From Sedimentisphaerales bacterium (GTDB taxonomy: Bacteria; Planctomycetota; Phycisphaerae; Sedimentisphaerales; Anaerobacaceae), in contig JAUVXL010000021.1 in assembly GCA_030603595.1 (NCBI GenBank), positions 1-32,179 on the forward strand: DNA of 32,179 nt. Direction: 5' to 3'. The position numbers and the translations under genes were made by a program. The notes below the pieces were generated by a model that was not told the origin of the DNA, searched no databases, and saw nothing but the letters and a program-made list of their open reading frames with translations. Shown in pieces: positions 15,788 to 23,481 of this stretch (its first letter is position 1; every line of letters starts with the position of its first letter).

Positions 15788-17127
15788 TTCACATCGCATA
15801 TAGTGTAGAGGTACTTACCGCTTGCTGTTCTGCTGATGCTATCAACGAAATCAAAATCGACCCGGCAACTCTCACCCATTAGCATTTTGGCCTTTTTGAT
15901 TATGTCGTCGGTATCTTCCTTCGGCGCCTCGTGCCCGTTGCGTAATTCGACACGGATCAAAACGTGGTCCGGCTCATCCTGAATCGCCTGGAACTTCTTG
16001 ATCCAGTCCCTGAAAAAAAGAGCCTGGACAATGAAATGCGAATGGACCAGCGAGCGGTCCGATTTCCTGAAATAGCCCAACGTCCTGCCCATGACTTTCT
16101 TGAGCTGGAAGGTATTTCTCCCGCAGGCGCACTGATGCCCGCCGGGAACCGCAACATCGCCGATGTCATAGCGTATCAGGGGCATCGAGAAATTGTGGAA
16201 CGTTGTAACAACCACATTGCCCTCGCCTTCATCAACCCCCTGCCCCTTATCATTTAGAAGTTCGACGTAATTCCACCAGGGAAACGTGTGCAGCCCCCGC
16301 TGTTCCTTGCACTGGCACGCCACCGCCCCGACTTCCCTGGACCCGTATTGATTATAGACTTTGCACCTCATCCCCGTCTCGATCCTGTCCTTGACCTCCT
16401 CGCTCAGAGGGCCGATCGTCGATATCACAATTTCGGGCGGATGAAAGTCCAGCTTGCTCCTCAGCAGAAAATTGGCCAACTCGAACGCCGACTCCATGTA
16501 GCTCCAATACGCAACCGGCTTATGGCGGTTATTCAGCGCAACAAGCTGCTCGATATGGTCGTCGTCGAATCGGTACGAGTTGAAGAACTTTCTGTTGTAC
16601 AGATAATTGATCATCCTGTCCTTAACGGTCAGGTTCCCCTCGATGATATCCCTGTCCGAACCCCAGAGCTTCAATTCCGCCTGCCCGGGCTGCTTGCCCA
16701 GAACCGCATTGAAATATATCTTGGTCGCGATATTCCACTGGTCGTATTCAGCGTCCTGAACGAACCTCGCAGGCTCGCCGGTGCTGCCCCCGGAGGTGTT
16801 ATCGTAAGGCTTTCTGCTTTTGTAATCTTGCGAGAGCAGGTTCTCGCCCTCTTCTCTGATAATCTCTTTTGTCAGCAGTGGAATACTGCAGAAGTTCTCC
16901 AGCTTGACTTCGTTTCCCGAGACAACATCACAATCTTTCAATATCCGCCGGTAATAAGGAACATTGGTATAGGCGTGCAGCAGAACGGCCTTTAGCTTAC
17001 GCTCGCTTTGTTCCCGAATCTCGTCCGCACCGGCGTACTCGAAAGAGTTGATCCCTTTGAGAATCTTCGGAATTTTATTGCCGCTCACAGAAAGCAAGCA
17101 ATTGATTACCGGCCTTCTCCAGTTCAT
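15784..17127 (-). CDS. PaaK/CapK-like adenylate-forming enzyme
   Basis: The 447-residue protein has the ATP-binding P-loop of the ANL superfamily at 111-119 ('TSGGSTGEP'), the 'YGSREVG' motif at 261-267 and 'RYDIGD' at 319-324. Paired cysteines (C271, C273, C333, C335, the last in 'CACGR') suggest a bound zinc. The fold matches phenylacetate-CoA ligase and CapK, a capsule-cluster relative. CapK-like proteins in glycan loci are thought to activate an acyl or amino-acid group for decorating sugars; the substrate is not known. It is joined by ATGA overlaps to GT4 genes on both sides, so it is an integral part of the operon and not a degradation gene. Confidence 0.82.
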   Translation of the reverse strand: MNWRRPVINCLLSVSGNKIPKILKGINSFEYAGADEIREQSERKLKAVLLHAYTNVPYYRRILKDCDVVSGNEVKLENFCSIPLLTKEIIREEGENLLSQDYKSRKPYDNTSGGSTGEPARFVQDAEYDQWNIATKIYFNAVLGKQPGQAELKLWGSDRDIIEGNLTVKDRMINYLYNRKFFNSYRFDDDHIEQLVALNNRHKPVAYWSYMESAFELANFLLRSKLDFHPPEIVISTIGPLSEEVKDRIETGMRCKVYNQYGSREVGAVACQCKEQRGLHTFPWWNYVELLNDKGQGVDEGEGNVVVTTFHNFSMPLIRYDIGDVAVPGGHQCACGRNTFQLKKVMGRTLGYFRKSDRSLVHSHFIVQALFFRDWIKKFQAIQDEPDHVLIRVELRNGHEAPKEDTDDIIKKAKMLMGESCRVDFDFVDSISRTASGKYLYTICDVK

Positions 17128-18275
17128 ACGTCACGTCCAAAATGCCCATTCATCACTGCATTATAGCAGACTAAGTATTTCTCGGCTACCGACTTCCAAC
17201 TGAACTGCTCTGCCCCACTACGCCCGGCGGTTGACATTTGTTCGTATTTGAGCCCATCCTCGGCCAGACCCCTTACCGCATCGGCAATCGCCCGGGCGCT
17301 GCTCTCTTCGACCACAATTCCATTATCGCTTATCAACTCCTCGACTCCTTCGCAGCGTGTAGTGACTATCGGCAAAGCGCAAGCCATCGCCTCAAGCATC
17401 GCATTGCTCATCCCTTCCTGCATGGTCGCGCTGACCAGAATATCGCTTTGCCGGTAAAGTGCGGGCATATTTTCCGATTCTACTCTACCTGCCATCTCAA
17501 CAATCTCCTCCAGCCCCTTCTGCTTTATCATTCGCTTCAATCGCCCTTCCATCGCCCCGCTCCCCGCTACGGTCAAATGAACCTTGATATTGTCATTGTG
17601 CAGAATCTCAACGGTCTCTATCAGCATCTCCACACGTTTGGTCGCCGACAATCGGCCCACCGTCAGCAGTCTCAGACAATCGGCTCTCTCGCTTGTCGGA
17701 TCAGGGTAAAACCGCCCAAGGTCCACGCCGTTCGGAATAACATCAATCGACGCCGGCGGCAAAAACGCCAGTGCACGCGTCCTCAACCCTTCGCTACAGG
17801 CAACAATCGCAGCGGCGTTCTTCCATATCCGCTTGAACACCGGCCCAAGAATCTTGTAGTCCAGTTGCAGCCGTGCGTTTGCGCCGGGTACGTCCGAGCC
17901 GCGCAAAGAAATTATATAAGGCATCGACCCGCCCGTGCGCCCGCACAGATAGCCTGTGGGAAAGCCGGAAAAAGCATGAGTAAAGTCGTAGTTGTTCTCT
18001 CGAACCAACTCGCGATAACGCCCCCGAGCCTTGATAAGCCACTCGATAACTTCGATTCGTCGCCACAAGTGAAGGCTCTTCTTGTGCAGACCTACCCTGT
18101 AAATAGTGATATTCTCCGCAAACTTTTCTTCGAAAAAACCTGGTTTCGCAGCCGAAGTCAAAACGTCTATCCTCAACTCGCCGTTGCCCGAATACTTCTT
18201 GAGCAGACAAAAATTAGCATTAGCGGCGCCGCCGCCAATCGGAGGGAACTCATAGTTAAGCATTAAGACGTTCAT
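17124..18275 (-). CDS. Family 4 glycosyltransferase (GT-B)
   Basis: The 383-residue protein starts 'MNVLMLNYEFPPIGGGAA', with the GT4 glycine-rich loop at 14-18. The C-terminal domain has 'VIPNGVDLGRFYPD' (179-192), 'LTVGRLSATKRVE' with the phosphate-binding Arg/Lys (208, 213), and the EX7E motif E287-x7-E295 in 'QEGMSNAMLEAMACALP'. All parts expected of a complete retaining GT4 enzyme are present. Its stop overlaps the start of the PaaK/CapK-like gene by ATGA. A cytoplasmic transfer step in glycan assembly is likely. Confidence 0.9.
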   Translation of the reverse strand: MNVLMLNYEFPPIGGGAANANFCLLKKYSGNGELRIDVLTSAAKPGFFEEKFAENITIYRVGLHKKSLHLWRRIEVIEWLIKARGRYRELVRENNYDFTHAFSGFPTGYLCGRTGGSMPYIISLRGSDVPGANARLQLDYKILGPVFKRIWKNAAAIVACSEGLRTRALAFLPPASIDVIPNGVDLGRFYPDPTSERADCLRLLTVGRLSATKRVEMLIETVEILHNDNIKVHLTVAGSGAMEGRLKRMIKQKGLEEIVEMAGRVESENMPALYRQSDILVSATMQEGMSNAMLEAMACALPIVTTRCEGVEELISDNGIVVEESSARAIADAVRGLAEDGLKYEQMSTAGRSGAEQFSWKSVAEKYLVCYNAVMNGHFGRDV

Positions 18276-18305
18276 TTCTTTCCGGCAAAAGACGAGCCGA
18301 CAAAT

Positions 18306-20162
18306 TTACCTCTCAGGGACGAAACCTTTCTGCAAACGGAATATATTCACATAGCCCCTTTTCGCTCCGACCTGCCCCACAAACTTGTAAGGCCCGTTGT
18401 CTTTTCTTTCGCGCAGGTGTGCTATGTTCTTTTCCAGTCCTATCCGTCGATAGGCGGCATGGTTCCCGAACCCCTCCCTCGTGGCCCATACGACATAGGT
18501 CAGGTCCTGGTCGTAACATGCCTTAACAAATTCCGTCGGATTCTCTGCCCTCGGCAGACTGACGATATTCTCGGCGTACTCCGGTGCGAACATACTTACG
18601 ACCGCAGACATATACAAACCCATCTTCTCGCCCGGCTTTGCATTTGCAGCATACCAGTCGGCCAGATTCTTGAACTCCGCCTCCTTTTGCCCGTCATTAA
18701 CGAGCGGAACGAGCCTGAATTGATTCGAGACGATAAGCATCGCCGCCACCGCAAATATCGCAAGCTCGCGCGACAGGCCTCTGACCCTGTACATATAGAC
18801 TCGAACCGCAAAGATGACCGCTATCAAAGCAATTGCAACGTACGGCACCGAAGCTGACGTCGGACTCATCGGCGATACCTTGGATAGATAAGGAAACAAA
18901 ACAACCAACCAAATCAATGCTATTGCCCCAACCATGACATGCAGACCACATACAATCGACCGGGGAACGCGTCCCTCGCCGTTTATCAAATTCCATATAC
19001 TCTGCGCCCCGAACCAAAAAAGCAACAATGCAATCCAGGAAATCGTTGTGTGGAATCTCTGTAGCGGATACGGATATGAGGCGTGAAGGAGAAAATAGGG
19101 TATGAAGAATATCAGCAGCGCAACTATCTTCCAGTTGCGTTTGGCCGGTCCGTAGATAGTGCCGAAACCCGCCCCAATTGCAACAACAACCTTACTAGCC
19201 GTATAGAGCGCCTGTATGGACCGCACGTCCGCGCCCGTGGGCTTGATAAGCCTGAACGTCGCCTTGATGTCTGTCACCGAAGTAAGCAAAGGCCGAAATC
19301 CAACATGCCAAAGCAGCCTCAAATGCAGCCCTATCCCCGTCCTGCTGGCGACGGATTCCTTGAAACCTTTCTCATAGCCTTTGCCCCACACATTGAAATA
19401 ATGGGTGGTATTCGGGCTCCAGGTCAAATAAGTCCCGAGCATCCAGATCCCCAGAGGTATGCACGCAAGCGCCGAATAGACAAAGGCGTTAACCCGCTGA
19501 CGCCTGTCCTCGGCCTCTATCATATCCAATAAGAAAGCCGCCGCGATAAGGGCCGCACCTTCATAACGCACCATCGTCGTCATCGAAGCGGCAAGATAAC
19601 ACCATCTCGACCGCCGAAACATCAGATAGAACGTCAAGAGTATGAAGAACATATACGTCGTCTCGACGATAGGCTCGGTCAGCATATAAACGACCCACGG
19701 ATTGATCATCGCCACCACCGCCACCCAAAGCCCCGCCTTGCCCAAGATTTGCCTGGCCACAAGGTACATCAGAACAAGGTTAAACGGGTGCAGCAAGGCG
19801 TTGAGCAGCCACCCCGCCTCCAAGTTCGGGTCGCTACCACCCACAACGTAAGAAAGGGCCACCTGCAGCATGCCAAGCCCCGGCGCCTGCATAAACCGCA
19901 CCGGCAGCCTGAAAGACAAAATATCACGACCGACCTTGTAAAGGTCAGGAAAGTCCGAGACAGGCACAACCGTATGCCCGAAGTAAAGTATCGATTGATA
20001 CGCTCCGAACGCAAGGAGGCACAATATGAAGACGGCCTCGCAATACCTCTCCCGCCCGACCTGCTCGTCACTCCTAATCTCCAACGCAGGTTCCGGGCGC
20101 GCCGCTTTATGGCTATGCTTAGCACCGCCGGCCTTGGACCTTCTAAACTTCCGCCTACTCAT
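18306..20162 (-). CDS. GT-C membrane glycosyltransferase (GT39/ArnT-like)
   Basis: The 618-residue protein has a basic N-terminal tail (residues 1-40), then about 10-12 transmembrane helices, and a soluble C-terminal part from about 500. After helix 1, the outer loop carries acidic residues D70 and D73 in 'VPVSDFPDLYKVG', where GT-C enzymes keep the catalytic Asp. 'MTTMVRYEGAALIAAAF' is also typical of this group. GT-C enzymes use polyprenyl-phosphate sugars on the outer side of the membrane. The polyprenyl-phosphate GT2 encoded upstream could supply the donor. The acceptor could be a glycan, lipid or protein. Confidence 0.75.
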   Translation of the reverse strand: MSRRKFRRSKAGGAKHSHKAARPEPALEIRSDEQVGRERYCEAVFILCLLAFGAYQSILYFGHTVVPVSDFPDLYKVGRDILSFRLPVRFMQAPGLGMLQVALSYVVGGSDPNLEAGWLLNALLHPFNLVLMYLVARQILGKAGLWVAVVAMINPWVVYMLTEPIVETTYMFFILLTFYLMFRRSRWCYLAASMTTMVRYEGAALIAAAFLLDMIEAEDRRQRVNAFVYSALACIPLGIWMLGTYLTWSPNTTHYFNVWGKGYEKGFKESVASRTGIGLHLRLLWHVGFRPLLTSVTDIKATFRLIKPTGADVRSIQALYTASKVVVAIGAGFGTIYGPAKRNWKIVALLIFFIPYFLLHASYPYPLQRFHTTISWIALLLFWFGAQSIWNLINGEGRVPRSIVCGLHVMVGAIALIWLVVLFPYLSKVSPMSPTSASVPYVAIALIAVIFAVRVYMYRVRGLSRELAIFAVAAMLIVSNQFRLVPLVNDGQKEAEFKNLADWYAANAKPGEKMGLYMSAVVSMFAPEYAENIVSLPRAENPTEFVKACYDQDLTYVVWATREGFGNHAAYRRIGLEKNIAHLRERKDNGPYKFVGQVGAKRGYVNIFRLQKGFVPER

Positions 20163-20251
20163 AATCTTAAATGAAGTGCTGATTTCTCAAGATGGCCTCA
20201 CCCATCGAACTTCCTTGCTAAGAGACCATAAGGAGCCTGGTTCTCGCGGGC

Positions 20252-22147
20252 CTACTTCGGCTCTTCTGTGCCGACGCGATTCTTCAACTCGAACAGAACA
20301 TGCTGACCGAACATCCGCACTATACTGTAATTGCTCATAACGAATTCCCGAAACGGTTTCAACTCGTCATATCGAAGCGCCTCAGCCTCCTCGAATTCGG
20401 CAAGCTCCGCATGCCATTCTTTATCGTACGCGTCGATCTCGCTCTTAATTGGCCGCAGGAATCTGGGCTTCGCAACGCCGAGCGTCGGCGGCATGACTAT
20501 GGGCCAGAGTTCGTAAGGCGGCCTTATCGTCGGTATATGCCGCTTCCGCGCATCGACAATGAACTTTGGCATTTCCTCTTTGAATTCGCTCAGCAGTTTC
20601 TCAACCTCCCCGGCCAGCGCAGCCGGCGTCTTTCGAGGCATACAGAACGCCTTTGAAGCCGAGCTAAACCGCTGCGCGCTAACGTATATCCCCGGAAACC
20701 AGCCCCAAACGTAAATCTTGTCCGTCGCCCCCGAATTCGCACGCATATATTCGCCCACAGCTTCCCAGGGTCCTTTCATATCCCCTTCTCGCCGGGCAGC
20801 AACCTCCCGGTACTTCTGCAGATAACCTCTGACCCTTCGACCATACGGCTGGCCCGTGTGCGGACTCGTCTTGATACCGAAGAAAATGTGCCACGACATC
20901 GCTGTCATTGCCACCAACGCGGCGACCCCCATCGTTACCCACGGCCCCTTCTCCAACGATGTCTTCGCCTTGCCGAAGTATATCGCTATGACATATCCGC
21001 TCAACATCGCCGCCGAGGCGTTCAGAGGCAGATAATACTGCTCGTAAGACCGAGGACTGATCCAGACAAAAGCCATATCCAGCACCCACCACGCACCGAA
21101 CAAGAGGACAAAACGGTCATAACTCTTCGATTCCGGCTTCATCGCCGAGGCCTTACGCCGGACCAAACGTAAAACTCGCAGAGCGATAGCCCCAATCGCC
21201 GGCGCGATCGGCAATATGAGCAGCCCGTAATACCGCAGCACTCTCGGCCACTGCTCCGACCAAGGCACCAGCCTCCGCGCTCCACTGATATAATCACCGG
21301 TTGTCTGTGCCGCCTCAGAGCCGGATGGAATGAAACTTCTCAGCGTGTACCAAATAAACCCGTAAGGCACGGTCAATTGCACGTCCCAGCCGAGTATCCA
21401 CACGTAAAGAGGCGCCATCGCCCCCGCCGCCCCGGCCAGCAGCAGCAAAATATCACGCCCGGCCCTCTTGAACGCACAATGTTTCAACACCGGCTGAGCG
21501 ACAACGAACAGCCCCACCGCCCCGATAGCCGACATTCCCGTGGGCTTAAACAGCGGCGCCCAGGCGAGCAGGCCGCCGGCCAAAATTGCCACCCACCACT
21601 TTCTACTCAGTTCGTACAAGACAAAGCAACTCATCCCCATAATCATAAAAGCGATCATGTACTGCTCTTTGACATTCCCATATTTCGCGATCAAAGGAGC
21701 CGACAGATAGGCCGAGGCGATGACAACACCCACCGCCGCCGGCAGTATCGAGCCGAAAAGCTTTCGCATCGCAATGAACATGAGGATAAGTGCGCCGGCC
21801 TGTAGGAACATTTGGACCAGCTTGGGCCCGAAATCACTGTACCCGAAAAGACGCACCCCTAATATATTGACCAGTAGAGTGCCCAACTGTGCGCTGGGTA
21901 TTTCCTCCACCCCGATTTCCGCCCCGTCGAGGATGTGGGCGGCCGAATAGGTGTAAGCCCCGCTGTCAAAAGCTCCCGGCGTCCCGAATTCGAAATACTT
22001 GCCCAACGAGAATGGAATCACGGCGAGAACGCCGACCAGCGAGATCCAGAGTATCGACTTTGTTTTCTGCGACGTCGGACGCTTCGGCTCGCCCAGCGGT
22101 TTGTGTGGTTTTCGTGTGTGCTTGATCTTAGGGACGGATTTGCTCAT
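20252..22147 (-). CDS. GT-C membrane glycosyltransferase, second copy type
   Basis: The 631-residue protein has a basic N-terminal tail, helix 1 at about 32-50, then an acidic loop with D61 in 'GAFDSGAYTYSAAHIL', and about 10 more hydrophobic helices up to about 420. A long soluble C-terminal region follows and is charged and helical near 545-625. The layout matches GT39-like GT-C enzymes that use polyprenyl-phosphate sugars. Its ATG overlaps the stop of the GT2 gene as ATGA, which ties it to the likely donor-making enzyme. It differs strongly in sequence from the GT-C at 18306, so it probably has its own acceptor or sugar. Confidence 0.75.
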   Translation of the reverse strand: MSKSVPKIKHTRKPHKPLGEPKRPTSQKTKSILWISLVGVLAVIPFSLGKYFEFGTPGAFDSGAYTYSAAHILDGAEIGVEEIPSAQLGTLLVNILGVRLFGYSDFGPKLVQMFLQAGALILMFIAMRKLFGSILPAAVGVVIASAYLSAPLIAKYGNVKEQYMIAFMIMGMSCFVLYELSRKWWVAILAGGLLAWAPLFKPTGMSAIGAVGLFVVAQPVLKHCAFKRAGRDILLLLAGAAGAMAPLYVWILGWDVQLTVPYGFIWYTLRSFIPSGSEAAQTTGDYISGARRLVPWSEQWPRVLRYYGLLILPIAPAIGAIALRVLRLVRRKASAMKPESKSYDRFVLLFGAWWVLDMAFVWISPRSYEQYYLPLNASAAMLSGYVIAIYFGKAKTSLEKGPWVTMGVAALVAMTAMSWHIFFGIKTSPHTGQPYGRRVRGYLQKYREVAARREGDMKGPWEAVGEYMRANSGATDKIYVWGWFPGIYVSAQRFSSASKAFCMPRKTPAALAGEVEKLLSEFKEEMPKFIVDARKRHIPTIRPPYELWPIVMPPTLGVAKPRFLRPIKSEIDAYDKEWHAELAEFEEAEALRYDELKPFREFVMSNYSIVRMFGQHVLFELKNRVGTEEPK

Positions 22148-23160
22148 TTGTCCTGTGCCTCTTGCCGGTCCGATTCGAGGATATCCTTGATGACGTAAGT
22201 CCGGCGGTTCTGGGATTCGTGATACGTTCTAACCAGCAATTCGGCCAGCAGCCCCATCAGGATGAACTGGATCGTCGAGATAATCAGCACAGCGGTTAGA
22301 ATCAGCAGCGGGTTGCCGCTCATATCCGTGCCGCGAGCGAGCTTCTGATAGACCACAACCAGGCCGAAAACCACCGCGCCTAACGTGTTCACCAGCCCAA
22401 GTCCGCCGAAGATATAGATCGGCTTGGTCGAGTACGAGCCTAAGAACTTCACCGTGATAAGGTCCAGGATGACCTTCCATGTCCTCGCCAGCCCGTACTT
22501 GGCCTCGCCGGCGACTCTCGGCCGGTGGTTGACTACCATCTCGGCGATTCGCGCCCCGCTCCAGCTTGCGTGTGCCGGGATGAATCGGTGCATCTCACCG
22601 TACAGATTTGTCCCGTCGAGGACCTCTTTGCGGTACGCCTTGAGCGTACAGCCGTAGTCGTGCAGTCGAACCCCGGTGATCCTCGAGATCAGCCAATTGG
22701 CCATCCTCGACGGAATCAGCCGTGTGACGAATTTGTCGTGCCTCTTCTTCCTCCAGCCGCTGACGACGTCAAAACCTTCGTTGAGCTTGTCGATCATCTT
22801 AGGTATGTCGGCCGGGTCGTTCTGCAAATCGGCGTCGAGAGCGACGACGATTTCGCCTCGGCAGTGGGCGAAACCGGCACTAAGCGCCGCCGTCTGGCCG
22901 AAATTCCGGCGAAACCGAATAACGTGCACCCGCGGGTCGGACTTTTGCAACTCCGCCAGCATCTCGAAGCTCTTATCCGTACTGCCGTCGTCAACCAGCA
23001 CCATCTCATACTCGTATTTCCCGGCCAGCGCTGCGCTAATCTGGTCGTAAAGGGCCTGGATATTATCCTGTTCATCCAGAAGCGGCGCCACAACGCTAAC
23101 ATCAGGGCATTTCCCTGCCATATTCTCAAGCTCCGTATAGACTTCATGCTCGTCAAGCAC
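22144..23160 (-). CDS. Polyprenyl-phosphate glycosyltransferase, GT2 (DPM1/ArnC-like)
   Basis: The 338-residue protein begins at GTG 23160 or possibly ATG 23121. It has the GT2 opening 'VSVVAPLLDEQDNI', 'VLVDDGSTD' (D57-D58), 'RRNFGQTAALSAGF' and the D109-A-D-L-Q motif. It also has 'YGCTLKAYRKEV' and two C-terminal transmembrane helices (about 245-270 and 285-310). This is the layout of GtrB/ArnC-type enzymes that load a sugar on undecaprenyl phosphate. It probably produces the donor used by one or both GT-C proteins encoded downstream. It is the first gene of the minus-strand cluster. Confidence 0.88.
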   Translation of the reverse strand: MLDEHEVYTELENMAGKCPDVSVVAPLLDEQDNIQALYDQISAALAGKYEYEMVLVDDGSTDKSFEMLAELQKSDPRVHVIRFRRNFGQTAALSAGFAHCRGEIVVALDADLQNDPADIPKMIDKLNEGFDVVSGWRKKRHDKFVTRLIPSRMANWLISRITGVRLHDYGCTLKAYRKEVLDGTNLYGEMHRFIPAHASWSGARIAEMVVNHRPRVAGEAKYGLARTWKVILDLITVKFLGSYSTKPIYIFGGLGLVNTLGAVVFGLVVVYQKLARGTDMSGNPLLILTAVLIISTIQFILMGLLAELLVRTYHESQNRRTYVIKDILESDRQEAQDK

Positions 23161-23261
23161 AGCCCCGGCCCTGATCGACGAGAGGGCATCGGTTTAACTG
23201 TTTTATATTATCGGCCATACACCCGATAAGAAGTAGCCGAAAATCCCCGGATTCGCCATTT

Positions 23262-23304
23262 AGTTTCCGTTGCGGAAACTATTTAGACCCGCGTTTTACG
23301 CGGG
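23262..23304. repeat. Pair of short hairpins
   Basis: Hairpin one has the stem AGTTTCCG/CGGAAACT (23262-23269, 23273-23280) with a 3-base loop. Hairpin two has the stem CCCGCG/CGCGGG (23288-23293, 23299-23304) with the loop TTTTA. They are perfect stems, 7 bases apart. They could be a small dispersed repeat or an RNA element in the leader of the glycan operon. No T-run follows on either strand. Confidence 0.5.
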
Positions 23305-23402
23305 GGTCCGCCCTCGCTGGAATCAATTACCTCCCTGACCCGCAGAGATAGTAAAAGGGTTCGTCCGGCAACTGTAACAACCCCACCTCCGCAAAACCCG
23401 AC

Positions 23403-23439
23403 AAAAAAGCGGCCTTGTGCCGAACACACAAGGCCGCTT
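23403..23439 (-). terminator. Rho-independent terminator of pilin-Hint gene
   Basis: A 13-bp perfect stem AAGCGGCCTTGTG / CACAAGGCCGCTT (23407-23419, 23427-23439) has a 7-base loop. On the minus strand it is followed by a T-run (from the A-run 23403-23408). It lies about 42 bases past the stop of the gene at 23482 and should end that transcript before the glycan cluster. Confidence 0.9.
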
Positions 23440-23481
23440 GTACGCAATGTCAACTAACCTAATCTGCAACTAATCGAAGGG

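Larger units (their letters stand above)
23161..23481. other. Intergenic region with hairpins upstream of glycan cluster
   Basis: No gene is seen. From right to left it holds the pilin-Hint terminator (23403-23439), then two compact hairpins (23262-23280 and 23288-23304), then an A/T-rich patch near 23198-23212. That patch, with TAATAT on the minus strand, may be part of the promoter of the GT2 gene; no convincing -35 box is visible. Confidence 0.4.

Noticed and set aside
17238-18266. Long + strand frame (342 codons) opposite a GT4 gene
   Set aside because: Antisense shadow; Arg/His/Gln/Pro-rich composition and no motif, while the opposite strand has a complete GT4.
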